A stretch of 64,000 nucleotides of DNA from Phyllostachys edulis (GCA_036346405.1 CM070548.1:69721739-69785738), one strand, 5' to 3'; shown: positions 11,241-23,756, numbered from the stretch's first letter. Numbers and translations: made by a program. Notes: generated by a model not told the origin, from the sequence alone.

Positions 11241-12315
11241 CATCTTGTGTAGTATTTGATCTAGATTAGTCGCATATAGTTGATATGTGGTAGTAGTAGA
11301 TTGAATCTATTGTTGACCTAGATCGGTTAATATGGATGGATTGGTTTAGGCATTGGTTGATGAGATGAATCGGCTTCGACGATAGTAGATGGGTTCGCGG
11401 GAGGTATGAGTTGATAGCACAACATGATTAGCTGCACTTGTTCACGTCGCATTGCACAATACCCCTATTGGACGAGATTCTGCCATTAGGGTAAACCGCG
11501 TTGCATAGCCATATGGAGCCAACATATCAGTTTTTAGCTTTTTGCGGGTTGTTATTCTTTCTGGAAACCTCATGTGCCAATCAATGTGAATGATAATTGG
11601 AAAAGCACACCGATCATATTGGTTCGGAATTGGGTTAATGTGATTAATCCGATGAATTTTCTAGACGCGATTTCGTGAATTAGATCCATGTCCCGAAAAA
11701 ATTTCAAAGGACGATGCCCTTCGAACCTCGCCCCCTAACCGGCTAGTGGGGCCGCTGTGCTAGGTAATCGTTGGCATGTTATATAGTATTATGTGTTCAT
11801 ATCGCTCGATAGAAATGGATTCTAGGCATAACTCTTTTGCAGGGATTGATGTGAATAGTATGACCCATTGTGTATATGATGTATGTATGAATTTTTCATG
11901 GCTAGTGTGTCATGCTGAATTATTGCCAAGGGCCTATATATTATTGTAAAACGACCCACATGCTGACATATGATTCTTGATATTCTCATATGTAATCCAT
12001 CACTAGCTGTTAGGAGTAATAGCATAGTAGATTAATATGGTAACCTCAAGTATGATGGCTCGATGAACAGGAAACGTGGTGATAGAGATTGCCATGTTAA
12101 GGGTAATACTATCTCACAATTTAATGTGATTATTTGTGAATGTTTATCTATATTCCTGTTATACAATTGTTTATGCTTGTCATTTGATACTTGAATCCAC
12201 TATATGTAGTTAGAGACAAACTTGGTTTAAAACATATAGTGGGAGCATATTTTGTTAAATTGTTAGAAACAAATTTGGTTGAATTTTTGCATATACATAT
12301 TTTCTGTTGTAGATC
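11241..12315. other. Untranslated leader of Element 2
   Basis: About 1.1 kb between primer site and gag ATG with no recognisable coding sequence. BARE/RIRE1 elements have long leaders, so this length is normal. I see no further insertion in it. Confidence 0.55.
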
Positions 12316-13200
12316 ATGGCACCTAGTACTTCCTTCGTACCCACTTTTAACTTGTGATTTATTCTTAAGAAAGAAAAAAAAATGAATGGAACACACTTCA
12401 TTGACTAGTTTTGCAATATGAGAATTGTTCTTAAACAAGAAAAGAAGGAATTTGTTCTAGAGGGTCCTTATCCTGATGAACCAAATGAAAATGCTACTCG
12501 TGCTAAAAAGAATGCTTATGAGAAGCATTGCAATAACGCAGTTGATGTACTTTGCCTTATGGTTGCCACTATGAACTCTAAGCTTTGGAAGCAATATGAG
12601 ACCACAGATGTCTACAATATGATTGTGGGTTTGAAAGGCATGTTTCATGACCAAGCAAGGGCAGAGAGGTACAATACCTCCAAGGCATTATTTTCTTACA
12701 GGCTATCAGAAGGTAGCTCAATTAGTCCTCATGTGATCAAAATGATTTGCCATAGTAAGAGCTTGAAAAAGCTTGGTTTTCCCCTTAGCCAATAGTTGCT
12801 TATTGATGTGATTCTCCAATCGCTCCCTGTGAGCTTTGAGCCACATCTTGAATCTTCATGTTAATAGCATGGAGAAGTCATTGACCGAGTTGCATGGCAT
12901 GCTTAAGAGGAGAGCATAAAAAATAGCTCTAATTATGTGATGATGGATCAAAATACTACTAGCTTCAAGAAGAAGGGTAAGTCTTGGGGCATGAGAAAGG
13001 GCACATGCAAGTCTCAATATGAGATTGTGGGTCTCAAGGCCAAGCTTGAGAAGCTCAAGCTAGATCCTAAGCCTGACACTGAATGCTACCATTGTCATGA
13101 GACTGTACATTGGAAGAGGAATAGTAAGAAGTGCTTAGTAGAGCTGAAAAAGAACAAGGGAAGTAAGATTTCCAGTTTAGGTATAAATGTTATAGAAATT
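12316..13200 (+). pseudogene. gag of Element 2
   Basis: It starts MAPSTSFVPTF at an ATG soon after the leader. In the same frame there is a TGA at 12355-12357 and a TAG near 12403, where the family has Trp. It continues MRIVLKQEKKEFVLEGPYPDEP and a UBN2-like capsid segment (DVLCLMVATMNSKLWKQYE, YNTSKALFSYRLSEGSSISP), with another TAG at 12793. The zinc knuckle CYHCHETVHWKRNSKKC keeps Cys-Cys-His, but its last Cys is Ser; a later Cys cannot restore the spacing. The gene is inactive. Confidence 0.88.
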
Positions 13201-14690
13201 AATCTTCCTACTTCTCCTACATGTTTTTGGGTATTTGATACATATTTGCAATTTGATGTAGGGGCTGATGAGGAGTAGAAGTTTGGTGAAAGACGAGGTT
13301 GATCTTTGTGTGGGCAATGACACAAGAGTTATTGTGTTGGCTGTTGGCACTTACCATTATATTTACCTTCAGCATTAGTTTTGGAATTAAATAATTGTTA
13401 TTATGTTTCTACCTTAAGCAAAATTATTATTTCTTCTTCAAGTTTAAGAGCCGAAGATTATGAGTTCAGAATAAAGAGCAATTATTATTCAATTTATTTC
13501 AATGATATGCTTTATGATCATGCTCCATTGGTGAATGGATTATATATTTTGAATCTTGAAGATGCGCATGCCTATAACATTAATGCTAAGAGGATTCGAC
13601 CTAATGATTTTAATCTCACTTTTATTTGGCATTATTGTTTTGGTCATATAAATGATAAGCATGTGATGAAGCTCCATAAAGATGGTCTTGTAAATTCATT
13701 TGATACATGTGAATCTTGTTTACTTGGCAAAATGACACAAACGTCTTTCACGGGTATAAGTGAGAGGGCAAATAACTTATTGGCCCTAGTACATACGGAT
13801 TTACGTGGACCAATGATCTCAACGGCCAAATATGGTTTTCAGTACTTCATAACTTTTACGGATGACTTTAGTAGATATGTTTACATCTACTTAGTGAGGC
13901 ATAAGTCTGAATCCTTTGAAAAGTTAAAGGAAGTTCATAATGAGATACGAAATTAACTTGGCAAGGCAATTAAATTTCTATGATCAGACAGTAGAGGTGA
14001 ATAGTTGAGCCATAAGTTTGGTGATCATCTAAAGCAATGTGGAATTGTTCCACAACTAACTCTGCGAGGAATGCCTTAATGGGATAGGGTGTCTGAACGA
14101 CGAAACCGGATATTATTTGACATGGTTCAGTCAATGATGAGTCAATCTGTTCTCCCATTGTACTTCTGGGGATACGCTTTAGAAACAACTGCTTTGACAT
14201 TAAACAGGGTTTCACCAAAAGCGGCAAAGAAGACACCATATGAGATATAGATTGAGAAGTGTCATGGATTGTCTTTTCTCAAAATATGAGGTTGTGAGGT
14301 ATATGTAAAACGTTTGATGTATGATAAGCTCACGCTCAAGTCAGATAAATGCTTCTTTGTGGGGTATCCTAAGAAAATTAAAAGGATATTACTTTTATAA
14401 GTGAGATGAAAACAAAGTGTTTGTTACCTGAAATAATATATTTATGGAGAAAGAGTTTCTTTTGAAAGAAGTTAGTGGGAGTAAGGTGCAATTCGAAGAA
14501 ATTCGAGAAACATCTGAAAATATTTCAGCTCCTACTAATCCTCTACAGGATGAACAAAATCTTGTGGAACCTGTAGAAGAGGTATCAGCCTCACATAAAT
14601 CAGAAAGACCACATCAATTGCATGTAAGGTATAAGCATGACATTTTATTAATAGATATGATGTGTCTAAGACTTATGGGGAAGCGATGAT
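13201..14690 (+). pseudogene. Protease and integrase of Element 2 pol
   Basis: The protease start is recognisable from CFWVFDT (13224-13245), but the sequence after DT has diverged and the active site is lost. MELNNCYYVSTLSKIIISSS belongs to the end of the protease region. The integrase N-terminus WHYCFGHINDKHVMKLH with CESCLLGK keeps HHCC. HTDLRGPM and TDDFSRYVYIYLVRHKSE form the first part of the DDE core. A TAA follows near 13956, and the second half (13970-14290) is readable only with several stops. Confidence 0.85.
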
Positions 14691-15770
14691 GGGCACAGAT
14701 TCTCAGAAATGGCTTGGAGCTGTGATATTCGAAAAAGAATCCATGTATGACAATAAAGTTTGGAACTTGGTTAATCCACCTGGTAGTGTTAAAACTATTG
14801 AGTGCAAGTGAGTTTTTAAGAAAAAGATAGACATAGATGGGAATGTTCACATTCATAAACCACGATTGGTGGCAAAGGGTTTCAAACAAATTCAAGGTGT
14901 TGACTATGATGAGACCTTCTCGCCCGTCGCTATGGTCAAGTCTATCCAGATCATTATAGCTGTTGCTGCATATTTTGATTATGAGATATGGAAAATAGAT
15001 GTCAAAACGGCTTTCCTAAATGGAAACCTAAGAATGAAGGCTTTGTACATGACGCAACCTGAAGGCTTTGTCGATCCAAAAAAATCTAGTAAGATACGCA
15101 AGCTTCAAAAATCTATTTATGGATTGAAGCAAGCATCTCTGAGTTGGAATACTCATTTTAATGAAGTAGTAAAAGGGTTTGGCTTCACCAAGAATGAAGA
15201 AGAACCTTGTGTTTACAAAAAGGTTAGTGAGAGCGCACTCATTTTTCTGATCTTATTTGTGGATGACATATTATTGATCGATAATGATATTCCTATGCTT
15301 CATTATGTTAAAGCTTTGCTAAGAAATAGTTTTTCTATGAAAGACTTAGGAGATGCAGCGTGTATTTTGGGCATAATGATTTATAGGGATAGATCTAAGA
15401 GACTAATTGGATTAAGCCAACATACGTACATTGACAAGGTGTTTAAGCGGTTCAACATGCAAGATTCCAAGAAGGGTTTCTTACCCGTATCACATGATAT
15501 TAGTCTTAGCAAGAGTCAATTTCCTTCGACACTTGATGAGCGAAGCAGAATGAGAAAATTTTCTTATGCTTATGCTATTGGATCTATCATGTATGACATG
15601 CTTTGTACATGCCCAGATGTGTCGTATGCTCTAAGTGTTATGAGCAGATATCAGTCAGATCCAGGTGAAGTTCACTAGGTAGCAGTTAAGAACATCCTAA
15701 AGTACTTGAGAAGGACTAGGGATGTGTTCCTTATATATAGAGGCGAGGAAGAGCTGGATGTAAATAGTTA
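14691..15770 (+). pseudogene. Reverse transcriptase (and start of RNase H) of Element 2 pol
   Basis: The best open part begins near VAKGFKQIQGVDYDETFSPV (14868 on) and contains IDVKTAFLNGNL, LQKSIYGLKQASLSWN and LILFVDDILLIDND. The catalytic motif is FVDD rather than YVDD. It continues SFSMKDLGDAACILGIMIYR and SYALSVMSRYQSDPGEVH, then a TAG near 15676. NILKYLRRTRDVFLIYRGEE begins RNase H and is cut at 15770 by the CACTA element. Domain and order agree with a copia pol. Confidence 0.9.
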
Positions 15771-15800
15771 CACTACTATAGAAAAGGTTATCACAGACGG

Positions 15801-16477
15801 TTTTCTGAACCATTTGACTTTATGGATCAGTAATGACATGAGGTCATCACAGACGGTTTTTTATCCGTCTGTGAAAAAAGTTATCATGGACGGTTTTGAA
15901 CAATAACCATCCGTGATAATTGATTATCATAGACGGTTCTTGTTCGTAACCGCTCGTGCGTAATAGACTACCACGGACGATTTTTTATTAAAAACCGTCT
16001 GTGATAGTTTTTTCTATTGCAAAAAGTTTTCTGAACCATCTGACTTTATGGATTAGTAATGACATGAGGTCATCACAGATGGTTTTTTATCCGTCTGTGA
16101 AAAAAGCTATCATAGACGGTTTTGAACAATAACCATCCGTGATAATTGATTACCATAGACGGTTCTTGTTCAGAGCCGTCTGTGAAAATAGACTACCACG
16201 GACGATTTTTTATTAAAAACCGTCTGTGATAGTTTTTTCTATTGCAAAAAGTTTTCTGAACCATCTAACTTTATGGATCAGTAATGACATGAGGTCATCA
16301 CAGACGGTTTTTTATCCGTCTGTGAAAAACGCTATCATAGACGATTTTGAACAATAACCATCCGTGATAATTGATTATCATAGACAGTTCTTGTTCAGAA
16401 CCGTCTGTGAAAATAGACTATCACGGACGATTTTTTTTATTAAAAACCGTCTGTGATAGTTTTTTCTATTGCAAAAA
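15801..16477 (+). repeat. Three tandem 225-226-bp subterminal repeats in the CACTA element
   Basis: Units begin with TTTTCTGAACC at 15801, 16027 and 16252. Each contains several CAGACGG and CCGTCTGTGA motifs in both orientations. The copies differ by a few substitutions and one short A/T-run change, so the amplification is fairly recent relative to the element. Confidence 0.92.
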
Positions 16478-17035
16478 AAAATCAAATTTTGAGCCAAACA
16501 AATCAATTACTGAACAGTTGGACCTGAGTATCTACATATGGTTGATTACACAATCTAGAATGAAACAAAACATAAATTGGACGGCGAACGAACGGCGAAA
16601 ATAAGTGTTGAAACTTCGAAGGCCGTTTTGAGGCCCTAAACGACCTTTTGGGGGGGGGATTGGCATATTTGCCACACCACTTTATGCCCAATTGCCAGAA
16701 TGTCACTCAATATCTCAATGACATGTGGCCCCGGGACCCAAATGTCATTGAGACAGGGGGTGGCATTCCCGCAATTGCACATAAACTTAATGGCAAAACT
16801 TCCATTATCCCTTTGGGGGGGGGGTTCACTTTTTTGGAGCCTTGTGAAGTGAATTTAGTGTGGAATTATGGATTTTCGTATTTAACTTTTTGTTAGCTTG
16901 CCAACGAGCCAGAGATCGTCGCAATCCGAGTTCGTATGCAAAAGTTACGGTTGTTTTACCGGACAGTGCACGAAGCCGAAATCTGTTCAGGTTCGGATTT
17001 GTGGCCAGGGAGGAAAATGAGTCCGAGACGAAGAG

Positions 17036-17107
17036 GCGGACAATGGCCTAGTACTCGGAGTCAGGGATCTTGAGGTGCTCGTTGTTGATGTCCATGAGCT
17101 TCATCTC
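17036..17107 (-). pseudogene. Captured PCNA exon fragment in the CACTA element
   Basis: The minus strand reads EMKLMDINNEHLKIPDSEY, a TAG, then AIVR. Plant PCNA (the sliding clamp for DNA polymerase delta) has a segment of the same order around residues 90-115: EMKLMDI, EHL-IP, EY, IVR. The TAG stands where plant PCNA has a residue such as His or Gln. On both sides the similarity stops, and the AG just before the ATGAAG could be the trace of a splice acceptor. With 72 bases it is a relic, probably captured through gene-fragment acquisition. Confidence 0.8.
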
Positions 17108-17330
17108 AAAAATCCGCAATCTTATCTTAATCTATTCATTCATAAGAAAACCATGGTCACCAGTGAGAGCCACCAAAAGCAACAAGGCAGGTAGAGGCGA
17201 CAAGAGATTGATCACTTACTGGCATGGGGGACATCAACAAGGAAGAGAGGGGAGGGGATCGGATAGGGGATATCACCAGCAATGAAGGAGAGGCGGCGGC
17301 AGTGTCACCGTTGTGTCACGACGTCAACAA

Positions 17331-17372
17331 TGCACAAGGCACTCTTACGACAAGAGTGCCTTGCCTTGTGCA
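17331..17372. repeat. Imperfect hairpin in the CACTA interior
   Basis: TGCACAAGGCACTCTT pairs with AAGAGTGCC and TTGTGCA across a 5-base loop; the right arm has a 5-base bulge (TTGCC). Its origin is unclear; it may belong to a second captured fragment. Confidence 0.6.
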
Positions 17373-17929
17373 GTGAACCGTGGCATCACAGCCGGAGGCG
17401 GAGGAGCTCATTGCGGTAGTCAACGTCGTCAAGGGGATGGGGCGCCGCTTCGATCGGTCATGTGCATCCCTCCTCCTCGTCGGCTGCGTCTCCTCACTGG
17501 GGAATTGAGGGCGGTCATCGGAGGTCGGTGTGGGGAGGGGAGAGGGAGAGACTGATGGAATACAAGGCGGAGGTGGCTATAATATATAAGGACATCGCCA
17601 AACATTTCGCCTTTCGCGCACGCGTCCAAAAATTTCCGCCATCCCGTGCTGCGAATCACAAACAGTTTCAAACAAAAACCGTTTGTGATGACCATAATAT
17701 CACAGACAATTCTTGTTAAGAACCGTTTGTGATACTTCACATACGGTTTTCAACATGAATTGATTGTGATATTACCTCTTTACAGACGGTTTTTAGCGCA
17801 GCTAGTAACACAGACGGACGCTCAACCAAAACCGTATATGATTGTATTTAATACTGACGGTTTTGGTCAACCGTCTGTGATGAGGCGTCCAGTATTAGCC
17901 TTTTTGTAGTAGTGTTACAACGATGCTAG

Positions 17930-18829
17930 TAGGGGTGTGCATTCGGTTTATTTGGTAAAAAAATATTTCAATTTTTGAAAGATGGCCACCGAATTAACCA
18001 CACTAAAAAAACAAGCCAAACCTAATTAACCGAATTAATTCGGTTCGCTAAATTCGGTATGCCGAATTATAGCTCAATGACACTCAGATTCAGATGCAAA
18101 TAACACAAGAACAGACAAGAACACATCCAGCAACAAAATCATAATCTAAATTCTAAATCAGAAAAATGAATGGAAAGGAAGAAAAAAAGCCTCACCAAGA
18201 CCTACATCTAGCATGCTATGGCCATCGCCCACCACTGTCCTCCAGATCTAGATGGAGTGGACATGGATGACGCCAACTAGCCTCCCGTCCCGCCACTTCA
18301 GCCCGTCGCCATCGCTCGTCGTGGTGTCGCTCGCCTTACCCCCTCTTCACCCGCTTCACACCCTCGTCGCTGGCCTCACTCCATCGCCGACTCGCCATGC
18401 CTATTGCCTCTCTGCCAGCTAGGGTTAGTAGTAGAGGGTTTGGGGATGATCTAGGGTTTCTTGATTCCTCTCACAATCTCACCTCTCTGGCTCTCTCTCA
18501 GTGGTTCGCTCGCCTATGAGCTCGAGGGGATAGGGCGAAGCCGAATGAGGCCTAGAGGGGATGGGGAGTGGGGAGATGCGACTGGGATGGGTCTTGGGTG
18601 GGATGCGAGTGCGACTGGGATGGGCCTTCTTAGTTTTCTCGGTCCCAGTCGGGAGGGGATCAGTTTTTTTTGGCTCAATCAGTTTATAAGAGACAACAAC
18701 CGAACAAAAAGCCAAACACCAAACAAGGCAGAATTCACCACCGAACCGGACACCAAAAACTAAATAAACCAATACTTTTGGTTTGTTCGGTTTGATAATT
18801 CAGTTTCGGTAAAAATATGCGCACCCCTA
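17930..18829 (+). mobile_element. Non-autonomous hAT element (900 bp)
   Basis: It begins TAGGGGTGTGCAT and its other end reads, in reverse, TAGGGGTGCGCAT, a 13-bp inverted repeat with one mismatch. It is flanked by a perfect 8-bp duplication, GATGCTAG (17922-17929 and 18830-18837). An 8-bp duplication with TA..G-type ends defines the hAT superfamily. The sub-ends contain several CGGTTT/TTCGG motifs. The interior is GC-rich with gene-like composition (18200-18650), but I recognise no protein. Removing it rejoins the RNase H sequence of Element 2. Confidence 0.93.
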
Positions 18830-18837
18830 GATGCTAG

Positions 18838-19294
18838 CTTCCAAACCGACAAAGATGATTTTAGATTGTAGTTTGGGTTTGTGTTTTGTCTTAACGGAGG
18901 AGCAGTGAGCTAGAAAAGCTCCAAATAAGGAACGGTTGCTGATTCTATAATGGAGGCTGAGTGTATTGCGACTTCCGAAGCTACAAAGGAAATGATTTGG
19001 ATAATGAAGTTTATTTCTGAACTGGGTGTGGTTTCTAATGCTTCTATTCCGATGGATATCTATTATGATAATAGTAGAGCCATTGCATAAGATAAGGAGC
19101 CTAGATCACATCAAAATGCCAAACATATACTTCGACGATATCACATTATTCGTGAGATTGTTGAAAGAGGTGGTGTGAAGATATGCAAAGTGCACGCGAA
19201 TTTAAATATTGATGTTCCGTTGACAAAGCCTCTTCTACAACCCAAGCATGAGGCGCACACAAGATATATGGGTATTAGATACTTGCATGATTAA
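18838..19294 (+). pseudogene. RNase H C-terminal part of Element 2 pol
   Basis: After the hAT element the reading resumes with CTTCCAAACCGACAAAGATGA, the same order as in Element 3 at 28905-28940. It continues MEAECIATSEATKEMIWIMK (catalytic Glu region), PMDIYYDNSRAIA, a TAA, and SHQNAKHILRRYHIIREIVE to the end at YLHD and a TAA near 19292. It is broken by stops and two DNA transposons. Confidence 0.88.
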
Positions 19295-19298
19295 CTCT

Positions 19299-19313
19299 AG
19301 TGCAAGTGAAAAA
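19299..19313 (+). other. Degenerate polypurine tract of Element 2
   Basis: GTGCAAGTGAAAAA lies directly before the 3' LTR. Element 3 has the better preserved form AGTGCAAGTGGGAGAC, so mutation has eroded this copy. Confidence 0.7.
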
Positions 19314-19557
19314 TGTTAGCGATATGCCCTAGAGGCAATCATAGATATGATTGTATCGCTTCTATGTTTATGAACATTTGAATAATATGTCATTTCGTCA
19401 CTTGAATGGAACATCATTTATATTGATTGACAAGTATGTGACTTGTTCTTGAAACTCTCTATTTATGTTTATGACATCATTCTAAACATCTCTAATATTA
19501 TGTCATTAGTAGGGACACTTATGATTTATAGATCAGCACATGTATTAATTGATGACC
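19314..19557 (+). repeat. 3' LTR of Element 2, left part
   Basis: It begins TGTTAGCGATATGCCCTAGA and aligns with the start of the complete solo LTR at 26108. It ends at GATGACC where another solo LTR is inserted. Confidence 0.9.
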
Positions 19558-20085
19558 TGTTGGACCGAAAAGGCGACTAGAGGGAGGGTGAATAGGAGCA
19601 CAATTTCTTTTTCACCTTGATTGAATTCAACACGATTTTCACTCCAATAGCTATAAAAGCTATGAAGATCAATATACAAGCACAGTGGAAGACTTGTATT
19701 GAATCAAATCAAAACCCCAAAGCAAATAGACCAAAATCACAAAAATTCAAAACCTAAAGAGTTGGGCGGTCAGACCTCCATGTAGTTGGTGGTCTGACCT
19801 TTGGAAATCGGTCTAACCTCTAGATACATGGCGGTCTGACCTCCAGGCCAATGAACAGTAAAATCAGCCCGAACTCAAAATCACAAATTGGTCTAACTTT
19901 TGATCCGCAACTCCAAACCTTACCAAACTTGAGACATACCTTCTCTAGGATGTCAAGAACCTATTCCAATCAAGGATCATGAAGATCCTTGCCAAAGTTC
20001 TGACCTTTTTTCGTTTGAGTGAAGGTTGCTCCAAAACCGAGTCAAAACCAAAATATGATCCAAACACTTGCTCGTGGGTGATTGA

Positions 20086-23000
20086 TGGTCGAGACCCGAA
20101 AATGCATCTCAGGAACCCTCTGTATATTCTGAACTAATCCCAGATCAATAGCTAGCTCACACAGGAAACAGTGATGAAAATACCATCTATTTATTCGATT
20201 TAACTAAAAAGATCTCAGAGTACAAATAATAATAATAACTGTACCTTATGGTCAACGTTTAATTAACTTGCCATGCAGGTCTAAAGAAACAAATAAACTC
20301 TTGCAGCGGAATGAAACTTCCTCAAAAGGCCAATCAACATGCCCACATGCAATCGAGTGGAGAACGTATCCTAATCCGCAAAACATTCATAATCCTCCTT
20401 CTGAAAGAACTCCTGAGCAGCTTGGTATTCTTCAACTGCTGATCAACCAGAGGGCACAAGCCATGAGTACTTTTGAATGTACTCAGCAAACCGTAGAGAA
20501 ATGCATGCAAATAGTATTCATGCATGGCTTGGCAAGGTTAGCTGTATGGTTCTTTTGCAGAAAGCAGCATTTACGATAAATACAATAGATAGATTGAAAT
20601 GCGTAGTTGAAAACAATAATAAATAAGTAAACAATTTCTTTGAAACAACTAGTGAACTTCCCATTCACTTCCCAACCAAACCAAAGATAAGTGAATCCAC
20701 TATTCACCCATCGACACAAACCACCAAGTGAAATCCCTATTCACCAAACAAACATTATATTCATCAAGTGAACATCTCATTCACACTCCGACTCATTTTA
20801 GAAGAAACTCTATCTCCCGTGTGAAATCCCCGAGCACGTCTATAACCGCGGACACGGCTATTCGAATAGTTTTACACTCTGCAGAGGTTGTACAACTTGA
20901 CCCACAAGAGATTAATCAACTCAAAGAGTCTGACCACACTTCCTTGGGTGTGCGACTTAAGTGGTCATCACAAGGCTTTTACAAAGCTCCATCTTAACCC
21001 AATTCTGCCTGCTAAGATCTCAACACTGAATGTCTTTCCGACCAGACAGGGCCCCCCTCTTGCGCCTGTGAGAATACGTTTCCCATAACTCACGCTTCCC
21101 ACGATAGAATCGAAATTAAGACATTGCTAATTAGTTAGCCAGGTCCGTCCCATACCGGACATGTGGTTGTACGGTTAAGGCCCAGTTCAATGGCGCACAA
21201 GATTAAGTCATTGACAAGTTACTCAGACGAGAAATACCACAAACCCACATCGTGTAGAAACACCACCACTATCCACCAACCACTCGCCTAAGCGAAAATA
21301 GTTTTGTTTAACCAAGACCAATGACACACCCAGTCATGGCACACAAATTTTAACAAGAGTGGCTCACCACCACGATTCCATATTTCATTAAGTCAAGATT
21401 AATCATTATGATACATGTGATCATGAACCCATCGTAACTAAGCTGAACTAAGCATCTATACGATACCCATGTTGGTGATATGAATATGTCCAACTAAAAT
21501 TATCCAAGATATGGTGACAAAGGATTCATGGCATTCAAATAATCAAAGGAGGCATAATGACAACATGTAATAACTAATCCCAAAACAATTTGTATAAAGA
21601 TAGCATGCAATTGTATAAAACAATATACTTTTGAAATCATAGGTTCAATATGATCAAAGGACTACGGCTTGCCTTGGAATAAATCTTGAGATTGATCTTG
21701 ATCTTGGTAGACTCCTCCTTGCTCAAAGCTTCCCGAAGTATCAACGTCTAATCGTAAACAAGGCAAATAAACCAAATAAATAAAAACAGTGGCAAGGCAA
21801 ACTCCAAAAATTAAATAAAAAATCTAAAATAGATAGATCTTGAATTTAGAAGAATTTAGGAATTTGAATGGACTGAATCAGAGATCGGATGCAAAAGATA
21901 TGGGCTTTGGAAGATTGGAACCCTAAGAAAACCCTAATTTGAATTTATGGATTATTCCGAATTTCTTTTCTATTGAAAAATCGAATAATGGCGTGACACT
22001 GACGTCAGCACCGAATTTCAGCAATAAAATAAATCCAAAAAACCCTTAGTGAGACTGACAGCGGGCCCTCGGTCTATAGACCAAGTCCACTCAAGAGTTC
22101 ATGAGTATATGGGTGTATGGCTCACGGAATAGTGGCTCTAACCAGTGGGGACCACATGGCAGAGAAAGGGCTCATGGTAAACTAGGTTCACCCAAGATCG
22201 GATCTGGGTTTAGGGCCCGGGTTAACACAACCGCGCACGCGTGGCGCTGACGCGATGCCACGAGGGCGACACAGAGGTAAAGGATCTGAGGTGGCTGCAC
22301 ACGTAGAGGCCACGTCTGGTGACGTCATCTCGCCGATGAGGCTTTCGGGCGCGGCCGACAACGGCACAAGGCGGCGATTCAACGGCAGCGGATACGCACA
22401 TTGCACAGAGGACGATAATGCGCACGCAAGGGTACCAGAATTAGCTCGAGAGAACGACGGTGACGGCCAGAAGCGTCGATGAAGCGGCGGAGCAGATTCG
22501 GCTTTTGTTGGATTTGGCTCCTGGTGGTGCTCCGGCGGCCAGGAACGGTGCACAAGGTTGCGGCTGCGATGGGGAAGCTGGTGGCGCAGCACACGGAGGC
22601 AGAGCACCAATGGCGGCGGTAGATTTCGAAGATTGGGGTTGCGGCATAAAAACCCTAAAACTCCAAATTGCGGCGGCGGCAGAGCTTTATGAGGGGAACG
22701 AGGTGGGGATTCGGGATGAGAGGGCGAAGGCGAACCTCGGGGGTCCTATTTATACCCTGAGATCGGGCGCAGATAAGAAATCCCCAAAACGGGAAAATCT
22801 CGGATTTGTTCGTTCTTAGAGATAGAGTGTGACTCGGAACTTGATTCCACCAGATTCGGGTGCGGAAAAGAAAAGGATAGAGTTTGGTGCGAAAATTCGG
22901 GGTACTTTCAGTTAGAGATTGAGTTTTGCCGCACGGGTCTCGAGCTCGAGCCATGGCGAAGTCGGGCGAGGCACGCGCGGAGAAGACGAGTCCGTGTTGA

Positions 23001-23416
23001 GGACGATGTCAAGCGTGCGACGATGGCGCCCCACTTGGCATGAGAGGCGAGCGAAAGATGCTTGGCCGGGCCACTACCGAGGAACGATTGAACGGGTTGG
23101 GCCTTGTGAGGGAGATTGGCCAAGGACAGAAGATTAGGCCCAAAGGATTTCTGATATTTATAAATAGATTTTCTTTTTAATAAATTACCGTAAAATCCAA
23201 ATAGCAAATGAACTCAGAAAAAATTCTAGAAAATATATCCAAACTCATAGAATCCAAATAAAATAATTTTGATAATAGTTGATGTTGACATTAATCACAT
23301 TAAATTATTTTTGAACTTTGAAAATTCCAATTAAGCTTTTAACTTTACCAAAAAAAATTCAAATGGTTACTTTTCTTTTAAAACTTTAAAATAGACCAAA
23401 ATTTTGGGATATTACA
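20086..23416 (+). mobile_element. Solo gypsy-type LTR (3.3 kb) nested in the family A LTR
   Basis: It begins TGGTCGAGACCC and ends TTTTGGGATATTACA. On the other strand this end reads TGTAATATCCCAAAATT, the usual start of long-LTR plant gypsy elements. The flanks share TTGA (5 bp if one terminal base is counted as shared). No gag or pol is present, so it is a solo LTR. It shares sequence order with the LTR at 50345, for example the TATTCGAATA block followed by ACACTCT and CCCACAAGA. Its GC-rich part (22200-22800) gives many spurious ORFs. I assign no orientation with confidence. Confidence 0.82.
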
Positions 23417-23756
23417 TTGATGATCAAGATGATCCTAGATGTATTCCCACATGTCACATCAAGCTAGATCTAGGCCAGAAATCAAAGGAAAACTCACAGA
23501 TCAAAGAAAGCCCTAAAATCACAAAATAGAGAGCAAGCACAAAAAGTGATTCATCTTGAGGAATCTTGCTTGGATTGATTTGGGATTGATGTTGTTTTAC
23601 AGCCACTCCATTCAGGAGGACAAAGACTCAACACATGAGCACATAATCAATCCATCTCCCTAGAACCCTAACCTCTCCACTATTCTCTCCTAACCCTAAA
23701 ACACAAACTAGGGTTTTAGATATAAGGGTTGGGAGGTGCTAAACTAGCACCCTCCT

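Larger units (their letters stand above)
15771..17914 (+). mobile_element. Non-autonomous CACTA (En/Spm-like) DNA transposon
   Basis: It begins CACTACTATAG and ends TTTTTGTAGTAGTG, the CACTA terminal inverted repeat. It is flanked by a perfect 3-bp TTA duplication (15768-15770 and 17915-17917), the CACTA hallmark. Both ends are filled with CACAGACGGTTTT / AAAACCGTCTGTG subterminal repeats, the expected transposase-binding sites. At 2144 bases it has no transposase gene and carries a host PCNA exon fragment. It lies in the RNase H region of Element 2, whose reading resumes after the next insertion. Confidence 0.95.

Noticed and set aside
15801..16477. Regularly spaced repeats that might be read as a CRISPR-like array
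   Set aside because: There are only three units of 225-226 bp, all sequence is repeated with no unique spacers, and they lie at the end of a CACTA element in a plant genome.
22188..22819. Overlapping ORFs of 70-140 codons on both strands
   Set aside because: They lie in the GC-rich part of a solo gypsy LTR; no domain is recognisable.
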